Below, one piece after another: positions 1 to 5,416 of a stretch of DNA of 6,281 bases. Under the pieces are notes generated by a model. It saw nothing but the letters and a program-made list of their open reading frames with translations. It ran no database searches and had not been told where the DNA came from. Source of the stretch: an uncultured Clostridia bacterium (GTDB taxonomy: Bacteria > Bacillota > Clostridia > Oscillospirales > CAG-272); NCBI GenBank assembly GCA_945949385.1, contig CAMFEL010000113.1, forward strand, positions 1 through 6,281, read 5' to 3'. The stretch's first letter is position 1. Every line of letters begins with the position of its first letter. The translations under genes were made by a program, and so were the position numbers.

Positions 1-166
1 AGCAATACTTTCTTTCTGTGGGTAGCTGTAAGTCTGCTGTCGACACGCTCCGAAGTGTTGCTTGATTCCTCTCTTTAACCGGTCGGGGTGAGCCCTGCGG
101 GGCTGCCGGCGGCGCGTCATCCCTTCAAATCTTCCTCTCTCCATTTCTATTAGCAAATAATCAAGT
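1..166. other. Left-edge stretch with no gene recognised
   Basis: No gene is supported here. On the minus strand a frame is open from an ATG at 144 to the window edge (48 codons, rich in Arg, Gln and Pro), but nothing upstream of that ATG resembles a ribosome binding site. On the plus strand a frame enters from the left edge and stops at 76-78; it could be the last 25 residues of a gene outside the window, but I recognise nothing in it. A GC-rich patch at about 80-120 contains a short AGCCC/GGGCT inverted repeat. Confidence 0.4.
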
Positions 167-186
167 TTGAATACTATTCCACAATT

Positions 187-220
187 CAGAAAATCAAAGC
201 GCACCTTTCGGCGCGCTTTG
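187..220 (-). terminator. Possible rho-independent terminator for the minus-strand SPFH/membrane-protein unit
   Basis: An inverted repeat pairs CAAAGCGC (195-202) with GCGCTTTG (213-220). Inside it lie an A/C mismatch and two more G-C pairs closing a 4-nt loop. Read on the minus strand, the stem is followed by ATTTTCTG, a short and imperfect T-run. It lies about 280 bp past the stop codon of the membrane gene, beyond the repeat array, so an earlier end to the transcript is possible. On the plus strand the stem is followed only by GGAAGTGC, which argues against plus-strand termination. Confidence 0.4.
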
Positions 221-258
221 GAAGTGCTTTGTTTTGTCCTATTTGAGTTTTTCGGGGT

Positions 259-291
259 CTCGGGGTGCTTTTCTCTAAAAAGCACCCTGAG
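259..291. other. Strong intergenic hairpin beside the 33-bp repeat array
   Basis: Positions 259-272 and 278-291 form a 14-bp stem with one G-T pair. Its core is GGGTGCTTTT pairing with AAAAGCACCC, around a 5-nt loop. No T-run follows on either strand, so it is not a standard terminator. On the minus strand it would be transcribed after the repeat array as part of the 3' region of the membrane-protein transcript, where it could protect the RNA 3' end or help stop transcription. That role is inference. Confidence 0.5.
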
Positions 292-300
292 CCGGGGTCA

Positions 301-461
301 GGGGCGGAGCCCCATATCAATTACGCCGGGTTCTGGGCGGAGCCCCATATCAATTACGCCGGGTTCGGGGCGGAGCCCCATATCAATTACGTCGGGTTTG
401 GGGCGGAGCCCCATATCAATTACGTCGGGTTCGGGGCGGAGCCCCATATTACGGCGGATTC
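301..461. repeat. 33-bp tandem repeat array, about 5 units
   Basis: Units start at 301, 334, 367, 400 and 433. The first four are 33 bp and nearly identical. The fifth is 29 bp, having lost CAAT. Each unit begins with GGGGCGGAGCCCC, a 5-bp stem with a 3-nt loop (first base changed to T in unit 2), followed by ATATCAATTAC and a CGYCGGGTT-type tail. Degenerate partial units flank the array, at about 291-300 and 462-471. Units 1-2 carry GCC and units 3-4 carry GTC at the same position, which suggests stepwise duplication. Because 33 is a multiple of 3, several frames stay open on both strands, but none has a credible start or matches a protein I know. The array lies just past the stop codon of the minus-strand membrane gene. 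Confidence 0.85.
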
Positions 462-499
462 GGGGAGGAGAATCGACGGAAATACGGCAAAGCCTTATA

Positions 500-1276
500 T
501 CATTTGACCCGTTTTTTGGCGGCGAGGCCGAGGGTGAAATATACGACGGCGGTGAGAACTGCGAAAACAAGCACGAACCAGTTGATTTCGTCTGTCCATT
601 TCAGCCCCACGGTGAGTCCGCACAGCACCAGCATGGTAAGTGGCATACACAGGGCGAATTTTGAGACACCGTTTCTGAAATAATTCATCAGCATTTTGCC
701 GAAGCAGGGCAGCAACACAAATACCGCAACAAACTCCGCAATATAGAACAGCACGGAACGGGGTGCCGTAAGATTTGTCATATAACATACGGGAATGCAC
801 ATGGAAAACAGAGTCAGATATACAAAAGACACGATTGACGCAAACTTTGACACGCCCGCTATGCACGCCTCAATACATCTGACAAGCATAGCCAGAATCA
901 GAAATCCGTATGCCGTAAACTGAAGCGCCGGAAGCGTTTGCCCCGTGTGCATCATTCCGCCGAAAAGCAGCACGACAGCGGCAAGGATCAAAATATCGTA
1001 GTTTTTTGCAAAATTGTATCTTTCTCTGCCCAGCAGCTTCTCCGCCGCCGAAAGCACCAGCCGCAGATACAGGGCAATGCCCGCAACAAGGGACAGGCAG
1101 GTGACGATATATGCGGCGTAGGGGAAAAAGCCTCCGCTTGCCAGGGAATAGGCGCCCCCGCGGCTGTAACTCAGTATTACCGCCGATATGCGCTCGCCGG
1201 TAAGTATCATAAAATAAGCGATAAACCCGATTATCTGCAGCTTGTTAAGCAGCAGCTCTTTTGTACTTTTTGTCAT
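500..1276 (-). CDS. Hypothetical polytopic membrane protein, about 8 TM segments
   Basis: I do not recognise the family. The 258-residue product is strongly hydrophobic, with about eight candidate membrane segments near residues 13-36, 52-76, 93-108, 117-138, 145-166, 173-197, 205-225 and 231-252, and a basic C-terminus (AAKKRVK). It has no clear signal peptide, large soluble domain or catalytic motif. The sequence GVSKFA occurs twice, at 141-146 and 203-208, each time just before a membrane segment, which may mark an internal structural repeat. The start at 1276 is supported by GAGG upstream on the minus strand with about 10 nt spacing. It begins 40 bp after the stop of the SPFH gene on the same strand, with no promoter or terminator evident between them, so the two are probably co-transcribed. 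It may be a membrane partner of the SPFH protein; that is inference from gene order only. Confidence 0.8.
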   Translation of the reverse strand: MTKSTKELLLNKLQIIGFIAYFMILTGERISAVILSYSRGGAYSLASGGFFPYAAYIVTCLSLVAGIALYLRLVLSAAEKLLGRERYNFAKNYDILILAAVVLLFGGMMHTGQTLPALQFTAYGFLILAMLVRCIEACIAGVSKFASIVSFVYLTLFSMCIPVCYMTNLTAPRSVLFYIAEFVAVFVLLPCFGKMLMNYFRNGVSKFALCMPLTMLVLCGLTVGLKWTDEINWFVLVFAVLTAVVYFTLGLAAKKRVK

Positions 1277-1316
1277 TATTATAAATCCTCGGTTCCTGTA
1301 CTTATTCTTCCCGTGA

Positions 1317-2114
1317 TCAGCCCTCGGAGCCGTCCGTCAGATCGACAATTGCGTTGGAGCCGGTTACCTGAGGCAGTACGCCGTTCCACTTTTCTATCTT
1401 GTTGTAGTTTATAAGCTCGTCGGAAAGGGAAGCGCTGATAATGGCGTTTGCCTCCGCTTCCGCCTGCGCCTTGATCTTCAGAGACTCAGCCTCGGCCTGC
1501 GCGTTGGTGATGGCGGTCTGTTTGTCCGTTTCCGCCTTCAGAAGCTGCTGCTGCGCAACCTGCTTTTCCTCTATGGCGGTTACATATGCGTCGGAAAAAT
1601 CGAAATTGATTATGTTTACATCGGTAACATACAGTCCCGCTTCGTTCAGCTTTTCGTTAAGTCCCGTGACCAGTCCCTCGGAAATGAGAGTACGGTTTGT
1701 AACGCTTTCCTCTGCGGTGTAAAGCGCGGTGATGGCTTTCAGCACTTCGTTTACCGCCGGAGTAACAACTACCGCCTCGTAATCGCTGCCGATGTTCTTA
1801 TAAATGCTGTACGACATCGCCGTATCTACGCGGTAGTTAATGGCGAGAGTGGTGTTGACGGTCTGCAGATCCTTGGAAAACGCCTCGGTCTGCACCTCAA
1901 GCTTTGTGATACGGTTGTCGATCTTTACCACTTGCTGAATAAAGGGAGCTTTGAAATGAAGTCCCTCCTGAAGCACGGTGTCGTTTACCTTACCCATGGT
2001 GACCACTACGCCCGTATGTCCCGCGTTCACAACGCAAAGGCAGTTCGCCAGAAGAATGACTGCCGCAACTGCTATAACTGCGAAAATCACTATTTTCTTT
2101 ACATGCTTTTTCAT
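1317..2114 (-). CDS. SPFH/prohibitin-family membrane protein
   Basis: The 265-residue product has the prohibitin-type layout: a short basic N-terminus (MKKHVKK), one membrane anchor at about residues 8-29, an SPFH (band 7) domain at about 30-190, and an Ala/Glu/Gln-rich coiled coil at about 180-228 with repeated AEAE-type stretches. The EKWNGVLPQVTG motif near residues 241-252 is typical of prohibitin-like proteins. Family members form large ring or cage oligomers on membranes and often scaffold or restrain membrane proteases or organise membrane microdomains. The client here is unknown. No FtsH or NfeD gene, common partners of SPFH proteins, lies in the window. The start at 2114 is supported by AAAGGAAA upstream with about 8 nt spacing. 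It is the first gene of a minus-strand unit followed by the 8-TM protein. The family call is firm; the specific role is not. Confidence 0.93.
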   Translation of the reverse strand: MKKHVKKIVIFAVIAVAAVILLANCLCVVNAGHTGVVVTMGKVNDTVLQEGLHFKAPFIQQVVKIDNRITKLEVQTEAFSKDLQTVNTTLAINYRVDTAMSYSIYKNIGSDYEAVVVTPAVNEVLKAITALYTAEESVTNRTLISEGLVTGLNEKLNEAGLYVTDVNIINFDFSDAYVTAIEEKQVAQQQLLKAETDKQTAITNAQAEAESLKIKAQAEAEANAIISASLSDELINYNKIEKWNGVLPQVTGSNAIVDLTDGSEG

Positions 2115-2125
2115 TTTGCTGTTTC

Positions 2126-2133
2126 CTTTCGAT
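2126..2133 (-). promoter_or_regulatory. Ribosome binding site of the SPFH gene
   Basis: On the minus strand, GAAAGGAAAC lies just before the ATG at 2114. The purine-rich AAAGGAAA core is about 8-9 nt from the start codon. This supports the chosen start, which also places the basic N-terminus directly before the membrane anchor. Confidence 0.6.
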
Positions 2134-2159
2134 ACTGCTTGTTTATTGCTTCTTTTTGA

Positions 2160-2188
2160 AGTATATCACATTATATATAAAAAGTCTA
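2160..2188 (-). promoter_or_regulatory. Sigma-A promoter for the SPFH/membrane-protein unit
   Basis: On the minus strand, TAGACT (2183-2188; 4 of 6 match to TTGACA) is followed by a 17-bp spacer and TATACT (2160-2165). The -10 is preceded by TGA, giving an extended -10 (TGATATACT, 2160-2168). Transcription would start near 2153, leaving a leader of about 38 nt. The same extended -10, TGATATACTT, appears in the plus-strand promoter at 2341-2369. The local AT-richness means a chance match cannot be excluded. Confidence 0.5.
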
Positions 2189-2271
2189 CTGCAAGACCGC
2201 GTTTTTTTCCTTTCAATGCTTTTGTACGGAAAAACACGGCGGAGCGCCCATATATTTTTACACTTTTGTCA

Positions 2272-2300
2272 TTGAAATCCTACCAAAACGGTAGTATAAT
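2272..2300 (+). promoter_or_regulatory. Upstream promoter (P1) of the nifS-nifU-nadA operon
   Basis: TTGAAA (2272-2277), a 17-bp spacer and a perfect TATAAT (2295-2300) make a strong sigma-A-type promoter. Transcription would start near 2307, about 150 nt before nifS. The spacer contains a palindrome (see the operator entry), so the promoter is well placed for repression by a dimeric regulator. Confidence 0.65.
2280..2294. promoter_or_regulatory. Operator-like palindrome in the P1 spacer
   Basis: CTACC-AAAAC-GGTAG is a perfect 5-bp inverted repeat with a 5-bp centre, lying entirely between the -35 and -10 of P1 and abutting TATAAT. A second, weaker inverted repeat (TTAC/GTAA, 2302-2313) covers the predicted start site. 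Fe-S assembly operons in many bacteria are controlled by Rrf2-family repressors such as IscR, which bind dyads overlapping the promoter. That this is such a site is inference; I cannot match it to a specific known motif, and no regulator gene lies in the window. Confidence 0.45.
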
Positions 2301-2340
2301 ATTACTTGGGTAAATATTGAGATAAAATAATATCAAATCG

Positions 2341-2369
2341 TTGACAGTATATAATATAAATGATATACT
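2341..2369 (+). promoter_or_regulatory. Downstream promoter (P2) of the nifS-nifU-nadA operon
   Basis: A perfect TTGACA (2341-2346), a 17-bp spacer and TATACT (2364-2369) with an extended TGA before the -10 make a near-consensus sigma-A promoter. Transcription would start near 2376, giving a leader of about 84 nt. Arms AGTATAT (2346-2352) and ATATACT (2363-2369) form an inverted repeat between the two boxes. It could be an operator, but the region is so AT-rich that it may be fortuitous. Confidence 0.7.
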
Positions 2370-2440
2370 TATATGTTGAAAAAGTAAGTGAACATGCGAA
2401 AAAGCTTTTTTTGAGACAGGTAATTATGAAAGACAGTTTA

Positions 2441-2451
2441 GAAAGGCAAGG
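2441..2451 (+). promoter_or_regulatory. nifS translation initiation region, sequence shared with nifU
   Basis: GAAAGGCAAGG ends 8 nt before the nifS ATG at 2460. The identical 11 nt occur at 3665-3675, ending 10 nt before the nifU ATG at 3686. The AAGG/AGG parts can pair with the anti-Shine-Dalgarno. The shared element supports both start choices. Confidence 0.55.
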
Positions 2452-2459
2452 CAATAATT

Positions 2460-3644
2460 ATGAGAGTATATGCAGATAACGCCGCCACGACGCACATTTC
2501 TGACAACGCTCTGGCGGAAATGATAAAATATTACGGACCCGAGTACGAAAATGCCTCCAGTCTGCACGCATACGGACAGGCTGCGGCTGACGCTCTTGCG
2601 GACGCCAGACGGCGTATTGCCGCCTGTCTCGGCTGCGACGAAAGAGGTATTATCTTTACCTCCGGCGGCAGCGAGGCTGACAATCAGGCGCTTATTTCCG
2701 CCGCTCATCTGGGTGCGAAAAAAGGCAAAAAGCATCTTATTTCCACGGCTGTGGAGCATCACGCTATCCTCCACACCCTTGACAAGCTGAAAAAAGAGGG
2801 CTTTGAAGTGACTCTTCTGCCCGTGGATTCAAAGGGGCGCGTTACCGCCGGTCAGGTGGAGGACGCCATCAGGGAGGACACGGCGCTGGTCAGCGTAATG
2901 TTTGCAAACAACGAGATAGGCACCGTTATGCCGGTTAAAGAAATAGGCGCGGTGTGCCGCGAAAAGAAAGTTCTGTTCCACACGGACGCAGTTCAGGCGG
3001 CGGGACATCTTCGTATAAATGTTGAGGAAATGAATATTGATATGCTGTCCGTTTCCGCTCACAAATTCCACGGACCCAAGGGCACGGGACTCCTTTACGC
3101 AAAGCGCGGCATCGCTCTTGAGAGCCTTATCTGCGGCGGCGCTCAGGAAAAGGGAAAGCGCGCCGGTACGGAAAATCTGCCTGCAATTATGGGCATGGCC
3201 ACAGCTCTTGAGGACGCCTGCAGAAATCTTGACGAATACACCGCCCGCGTCAGCGCCTTGCGCGACAAGGTCATTGACGCTCTGTCAAAAATACCCCGCA
3301 GTATCGTAAACGGAGACAGAGAAAACAGGCTTCCCAACAATGTAAATATGTGCTTCGAGGGCATTGAGGGAGAAAGCCTGCTGCTTATGCTGGATATGTA
3401 CGGTATTGCCGCTTCCTCCGGCTCCGCCTGCACCTCCGGCAGCCTCGACCCCAGCCATGTGCTGCTTGCCATCGGACTTCCCCACGAGACGGCTCACGGC
3501 AGCCTGCGGCTGACCTTCTCCGAGTATACCACAGAGGAAGAAGTGGATTATATTATCGACAAGGTGCCCGGCATTGTGGCAAAGCTTCGCGATATGTCCC
3601 CCGTATGGGAGCGAATGATGAAAGAAGAAAAAGCAAACGCATAA
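2460..3644 (+). CDS. nifS: Cysteine desulfurase, NifS/IscS-like (group I)
   Basis: This PLP enzyme (EC 2.8.1.7) converts L-cysteine to L-alanine and carries the released sulfur as a persulfide for Fe-S cluster assembly. At 394 residues it is full length for the family. Visible motifs are YADNAATT at the N-terminus, SGGSEADNQA near 68-77, the PLP-stacking His100 in VEHHAIL, the cofactor-contacting Asp176 and Gln179 in HTDAVQAAG, the Schiff-base Lys202 in SAHKFHGPKG, RAGTEN at 234-239, and the persulfide-forming Cys324 in SSGSACTSGS. The last motif, with its extended loop, marks group I (IscS/NifS) rather than SufS. The start at 2460 is set by the upstream GAAAGGCAAGG and by YADNAATT beginning three residues in. 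The scaffold gene follows after 41 bp and nadA after that, so it likely supplies sulfur for NifU and NadA. The symbol nifS follows the NadA-linked homologues; iscS would be equally fair. Confidence 0.96.
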   Translation: MRVYADNAATTHISDNALAEMIKYYGPEYENASSLHAYGQAAADALADARRRIAACLGCDERGIIFTSGGSEADNQALISAAHLGAKKGKKHLISTAVEHHAILHTLDKLKKEGFEVTLLPVDSKGRVTAGQVEDAIREDTALVSVMFANNEIGTVMPVKEIGAVCREKKVLFHTDAVQAAGHLRINVEEMNIDMLSVSAHKFHGPKGTGLLYAKRGIALESLICGGAQEKGKRAGTENLPAIMGMATALEDACRNLDEYTARVSALRDKVIDALSKIPRSIVNGDRENRLPNNVNMCFEGIEGESLLLMLDMYGIAASSGSACTSGSLDPSHVLLAIGLPHETAHGSLRLTFSEYTTEEEVDYIIDKVPGIVAKLRDMSPVWERMMKEEKANA

Positions 3645-3685
3645 AACAAGGCAAAGGACAACAGGAAAGGCAAGGTATATATACT

Positions 3686-4123
3686 ATGGCTATGAATTAC
3701 AGCGAAAAGGTTATGGATCATTTCCAGAATCCGCGCAACGTTGGCAAGATCGAAAATGCCGACGGCGTCGGTGAGGTGGGAAACGCCAAATGCGGCGACA
3801 TTATGAAAATATATCTGAAGATCGACGACGGTATTATTACCGATGTCAAGTTCAACACCTTCGGATGCGCTTCTGCTATCGCCACCAGTTCCATGGCGAC
3901 GGAGCTTATTAAGGGCAAGCCCGTCAGCGAGGCTCTGAAGCTTACAAATCAGGCCGTGGTGGAGGCTCTGGACGGTCTGCCGCCCGTGAAGATCCACTGC
4001 TCCGTGCTGGCCGAAGAGGCTGTAAAGGCCGCTGTAAAGGATTACTACGACAAAAACGGTATCGAGTATGACCCCGCGGAATTTGCCGACAGCGGCTGCG
4101 ACCACTGCTGCCGCTGCGATTGA
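3686..4123 (+). CDS. nifU: Fe-S cluster assembly scaffold, NifU N-domain/IscU type
   Basis: A 145-residue cytosolic scaffold on which clusters are built from iron and NifS-derived sulfur before transfer to apoproteins. It begins MAMNYSEKVMDHFQNPRNVG, typical of the family. The three ligand cysteines are Cys36 (NAKCGD, with the conserved Asp38), Cys61 (FGCASAI) and Cys105 (HCSVLAE). LPPVK (98-102), the HscA-binding motif of IscU, is intact although no hscA is seen here. The C-terminal NifU domain and the central ferredoxin-like domain of classical NifU are absent. The protein ends in an unusual tail with four extra cysteines (Cys138, 141, 142 and 144; GCDHCCRCD). An in-frame ATG at 3605 lies inside nifS, but the ribosome binding element at 3665-3675 favours 3686; ATG 3692 is also possible. 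It sits 41 bp after nifS and 42 bp before nadA. Confidence 0.95.
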   Translation: MAMNYSEKVMDHFQNPRNVGKIENADGVGEVGNAKCGDIMKIYLKIDDGIITDVKFNTFGCASAIATSSMATELIKGKPVSEALKLTNQAVVEALDGLPPVKIHCSVLAEEAVKAAVKDYYDKNGIEYDPAEFADSGCDHCCRCD

Positions 4124-4154
4124 GACGCGTATACTGCGCGATTATCCCAACCAC

Positions 4155-4159
4155 AGAGG
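4155..4159 (+). promoter_or_regulatory. Ribosome binding site of nadA
   Basis: AGAGG lies 6 nt before the ATG at 4166. This fixes the start. The 42-bp gap after nifU shows no promoter or terminator, consistent with one transcript. Confidence 0.65.
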
Positions 4160-4165
4160 TTATTT

Positions 4166-5077
4166 ATGCTGAGAGATATTCAGGACGAGATAATTCGTCT
4201 GAAAAAAGAAAACGATGTGTGCATTCTTGCCCACAGCTATCAGTCGGAGTCCGTGCTTGAGGTTGCGGATTTTACCGGCGATTCCTACGCTCTTGCAAAG
4301 CAGGCGGCGAAAACTGAAAATTCCACCGTGCTTATGTGCGGCGTCCGCTTTATGGCAGAGGGCGTAAAGCTGCTTTGCCCCGAAAAGAAGGTAATTCTGT
4401 CGCATTCCATGGCCGGCTGTCCTATGGCGGAGCAGTTCTGCGCCCATGAGGTCAGAGCCTTTAAGGAGTTAAATCCGGGGTACGCCGTTGTGGCGTATAT
4501 AAACACTACGGCGGAGCTGAAAACCGTGTGCGATGTGTGCGTCACATCTTCTTCCGCCGTGAAAATAGTGTCGAAAATGCCCGAAAAAGACATACTGTTT
4601 ATACCGGACTGCAATCTGGGTGCGTATGTTGCCGCAAGATGCCCCGACAAGAACATAAAGCTGTGGCGCGGAGGATGTCCCATACACGCCGCCGTTGACG
4701 ACAGCGAGGCAAAGGCGGCAAAGGCAGAGCATCCCGACGCCCTGCTTCTGGTGCATCCGGAGTGTATGCCCGAGGTGGTGGAGCTGGCTGATTTTGTGGG
4801 CTCTACGGCGGAAATTATGAGGTTTGCAAAGGAAAGCGACAAAAAAGAATTTATAATCGGCACCGAGCTTGCAATTCTTGAGCATTTGCAGTTTGCCTGT
4901 CCGGACAAGCTGTTCTATCCATTGTCGAAAAATCTGGTTTGCCGCAATATGAAGCTTACCACTCTTTTGGATGTGCTGGCGTGCGTGCGCGGAGAGGGCG
5001 GAGAGGTCATAGACATTGACCCGGAAACCGCAAAGGCGGCGCGCCGCTGTCTTGACAGGATGATAGAGCTGGGATGA
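4166..5077 (+). CDS. nadA: Quinolinate synthase NadA
   Basis: NadA (EC 2.5.1.72) condenses iminoaspartate with dihydroxyacetone phosphate to give quinolinate in de novo NAD synthesis, using an oxygen-sensitive [4Fe-4S] cluster. At 303 residues it fits the compact form of the family. The three cluster ligands are Cys85 (MAGCPMAE), Cys171 (RGGCPIHA) and Cys259 (LVCRNMK). Other recognisable motifs are LAHSYQ with His23 and Tyr25, GDS at 38-40, MCGVRFMAE at 57-65, YINTTAELK at 111-119, PDCNLG at 147-152 (Gln is more usual than this Cys), HPEC with His197 and Glu199, and GSTAEI from 212. It is probably the third gene of an operon with nifS and nifU, which fits cluster supply to NadA. nadB and nadC, frequent neighbours, are not in the window, so the iminoaspartate source must be encoded elsewhere. 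The operon ends at the terminator at 5250-5275. Confidence 0.96.
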   Translation: MLRDIQDEIIRLKKENDVCILAHSYQSESVLEVADFTGDSYALAKQAAKTENSTVLMCGVRFMAEGVKLLCPEKKVILSHSMAGCPMAEQFCAHEVRAFKELNPGYAVVAYINTTAELKTVCDVCVTSSSAVKIVSKMPEKDILFIPDCNLGAYVAARCPDKNIKLWRGGCPIHAAVDDSEAKAAKAEHPDALLLVHPECMPEVVELADFVGSTAEIMRFAKESDKKEFIIGTELAILEHLQFACPDKLFYPLSKNLVCRNMKLTTLLDVLACVRGEGGEVIDIDPETAKAARRCLDRMIELG

Positions 5078-5096
5078 GGGCGGCAGCATGATATTG

Positions 5097-5200
5097 CCGA
5101 CAAAACGGTAAAACCGCAAAGCTGCATAATCGCGAAGCCTCAAAATCGCGAGACCGCAAAACCGCAAAACCGCAAAGCCGCGAAGACCCAAAGCCGTAAA
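5097..5200. repeat. Degenerate 8-bp tandem repeat, about 13 units
   Basis: The stretch between nadA and its terminator falls into 8-bp steps with consensus RCCGCRAA. Three perfect consecutive copies of ACCGCAAA lie at 5153-5176 and another copy at 5113-5120. The rest are variants such as ATCGCGAA, GCCGCGAA, GACCCAAA and GCCGTAAA. The A-rich end of the unit is the best conserved. Because 8 is not a multiple of 3, all frames cycle through it, giving Leu/Arg/Phe-rich spurious minus-strand frames. It would be transcribed as the 3' untranslated part of the nifS-nifU-nadA message. I know no function for it. Confidence 0.8.
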
Positions 5201-5249
5201 AGTCTGTCAGATACGCATATTATGAATTTAATTCTGTGATATGAAGCTG

Positions 5250-5275
5250 AAAACTCCCGATTTTCGGGGGTTTTT
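5250..5275 (+). terminator. Rho-independent terminator of the nifS-nifU-nadA operon
   Basis: AAAACTCCCG (5250-5259) pairs with CGGGGGTTTT (5265-5274), a 10-bp stem with one T-G pair around a 5-nt loop, followed by a T-run (TTTTTGCTTT). It lies about 170 bp after the nadA stop, downstream of the 8-bp repeat. The complementary strand also shows a short T-run, but no minus-strand gene ends here. Confidence 0.85.
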
Positions 5276-5301
5276 GCTTTGTATTCGGTTAAAACATATA
5301 A

Positions 5302-5349
5302 ATTTACGTAAATCTTTTCGGTATCGGATATTTCAAAACAGAACGTTCT
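5302..5349. promoter_or_regulatory. Two CG-centred palindromes upstream of the sugar-kinase promoter
   Basis: ATTTACGTAAAT (5302-5313) is a perfect 12-bp palindrome and AGAACGTTCT (5340-5349) a perfect 10-bp one. Their centres are 37 bp apart. The second overlaps the first base of the -35 box. Palindromes with a central CG are typical of LacI/GalR-family operators, and fructokinase genes are often under such regulators, so an operator role is plausible. The identity of any regulator is not visible here. Confidence 0.35.
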
Positions 5350-5377
5350 TGACAAATCGGCAAAGCGGTGCTATTAT
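5349..5377 (+). promoter_or_regulatory. Sigma-A promoter of the sugar-kinase gene
   Basis: A perfect TTGACA (5349-5354), a 17-bp spacer and TATTAT (5372-5377). Transcription would begin near 5384, giving a leader of about 56 nt. It lies after the nadA terminator, so the kinase is an independent unit. Confidence 0.75.
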
Positions 5378-5416
5378 TTAACTAAACTGATGATCTGTCC
5401 GCGAATACCGGCCGAA

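Noticed and set aside
1..144. Minus-strand frame open to the left edge, 48 codons
   Set aside because: No ribosome binding site, Arg-rich low-complexity composition over a GC-rich patch, and no recognisable family. A partial gene cannot be excluded.
291..475. CRISPR array
   Set aside because: The units are directly adjacent with no unique spacers between them, and no cas gene is present.
167..664. Plus-strand frame of 165 codons spanning the 33-bp repeat, with SPISITPGSGR-type repeats, and similar frames in other phases
   Set aside because: They are open only because the unit length is a multiple of 3, they run antisense into the membrane gene, and no convincing ribosome binding site is present.
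2197..2239. Imperfect inverted repeat CCGCGTTTTTTTCC / GGAAAAACACGG in the divergent intergenic region
   Set aside because: It has a mismatch, a 2-nt bulge and a 17-nt loop. It would be weak as a terminator or operator.
2426..2479. 17-codon plus-strand frame (MKDSLERQGNNY...) overlapping the nifS start in another frame
   Set aside because: Only a weak AGG lies upstream. It could be a translated leader but nothing else supports it.
3605..3685. Upstream extension of nifU to an ATG inside nifS
   Set aside because: The extra 27 residues are basic and unlike the family N-terminus, and the ribosome binding element at 3665-3675 points to 3686.
4469..5191. Long minus-strand frame opposite nadA that includes the octamer repeat
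   Set aside because: It is a shadow of nadA, which has complete family motifs. Its N-terminal Leu/Arg/Phe pattern comes from the 8-bp repeat.
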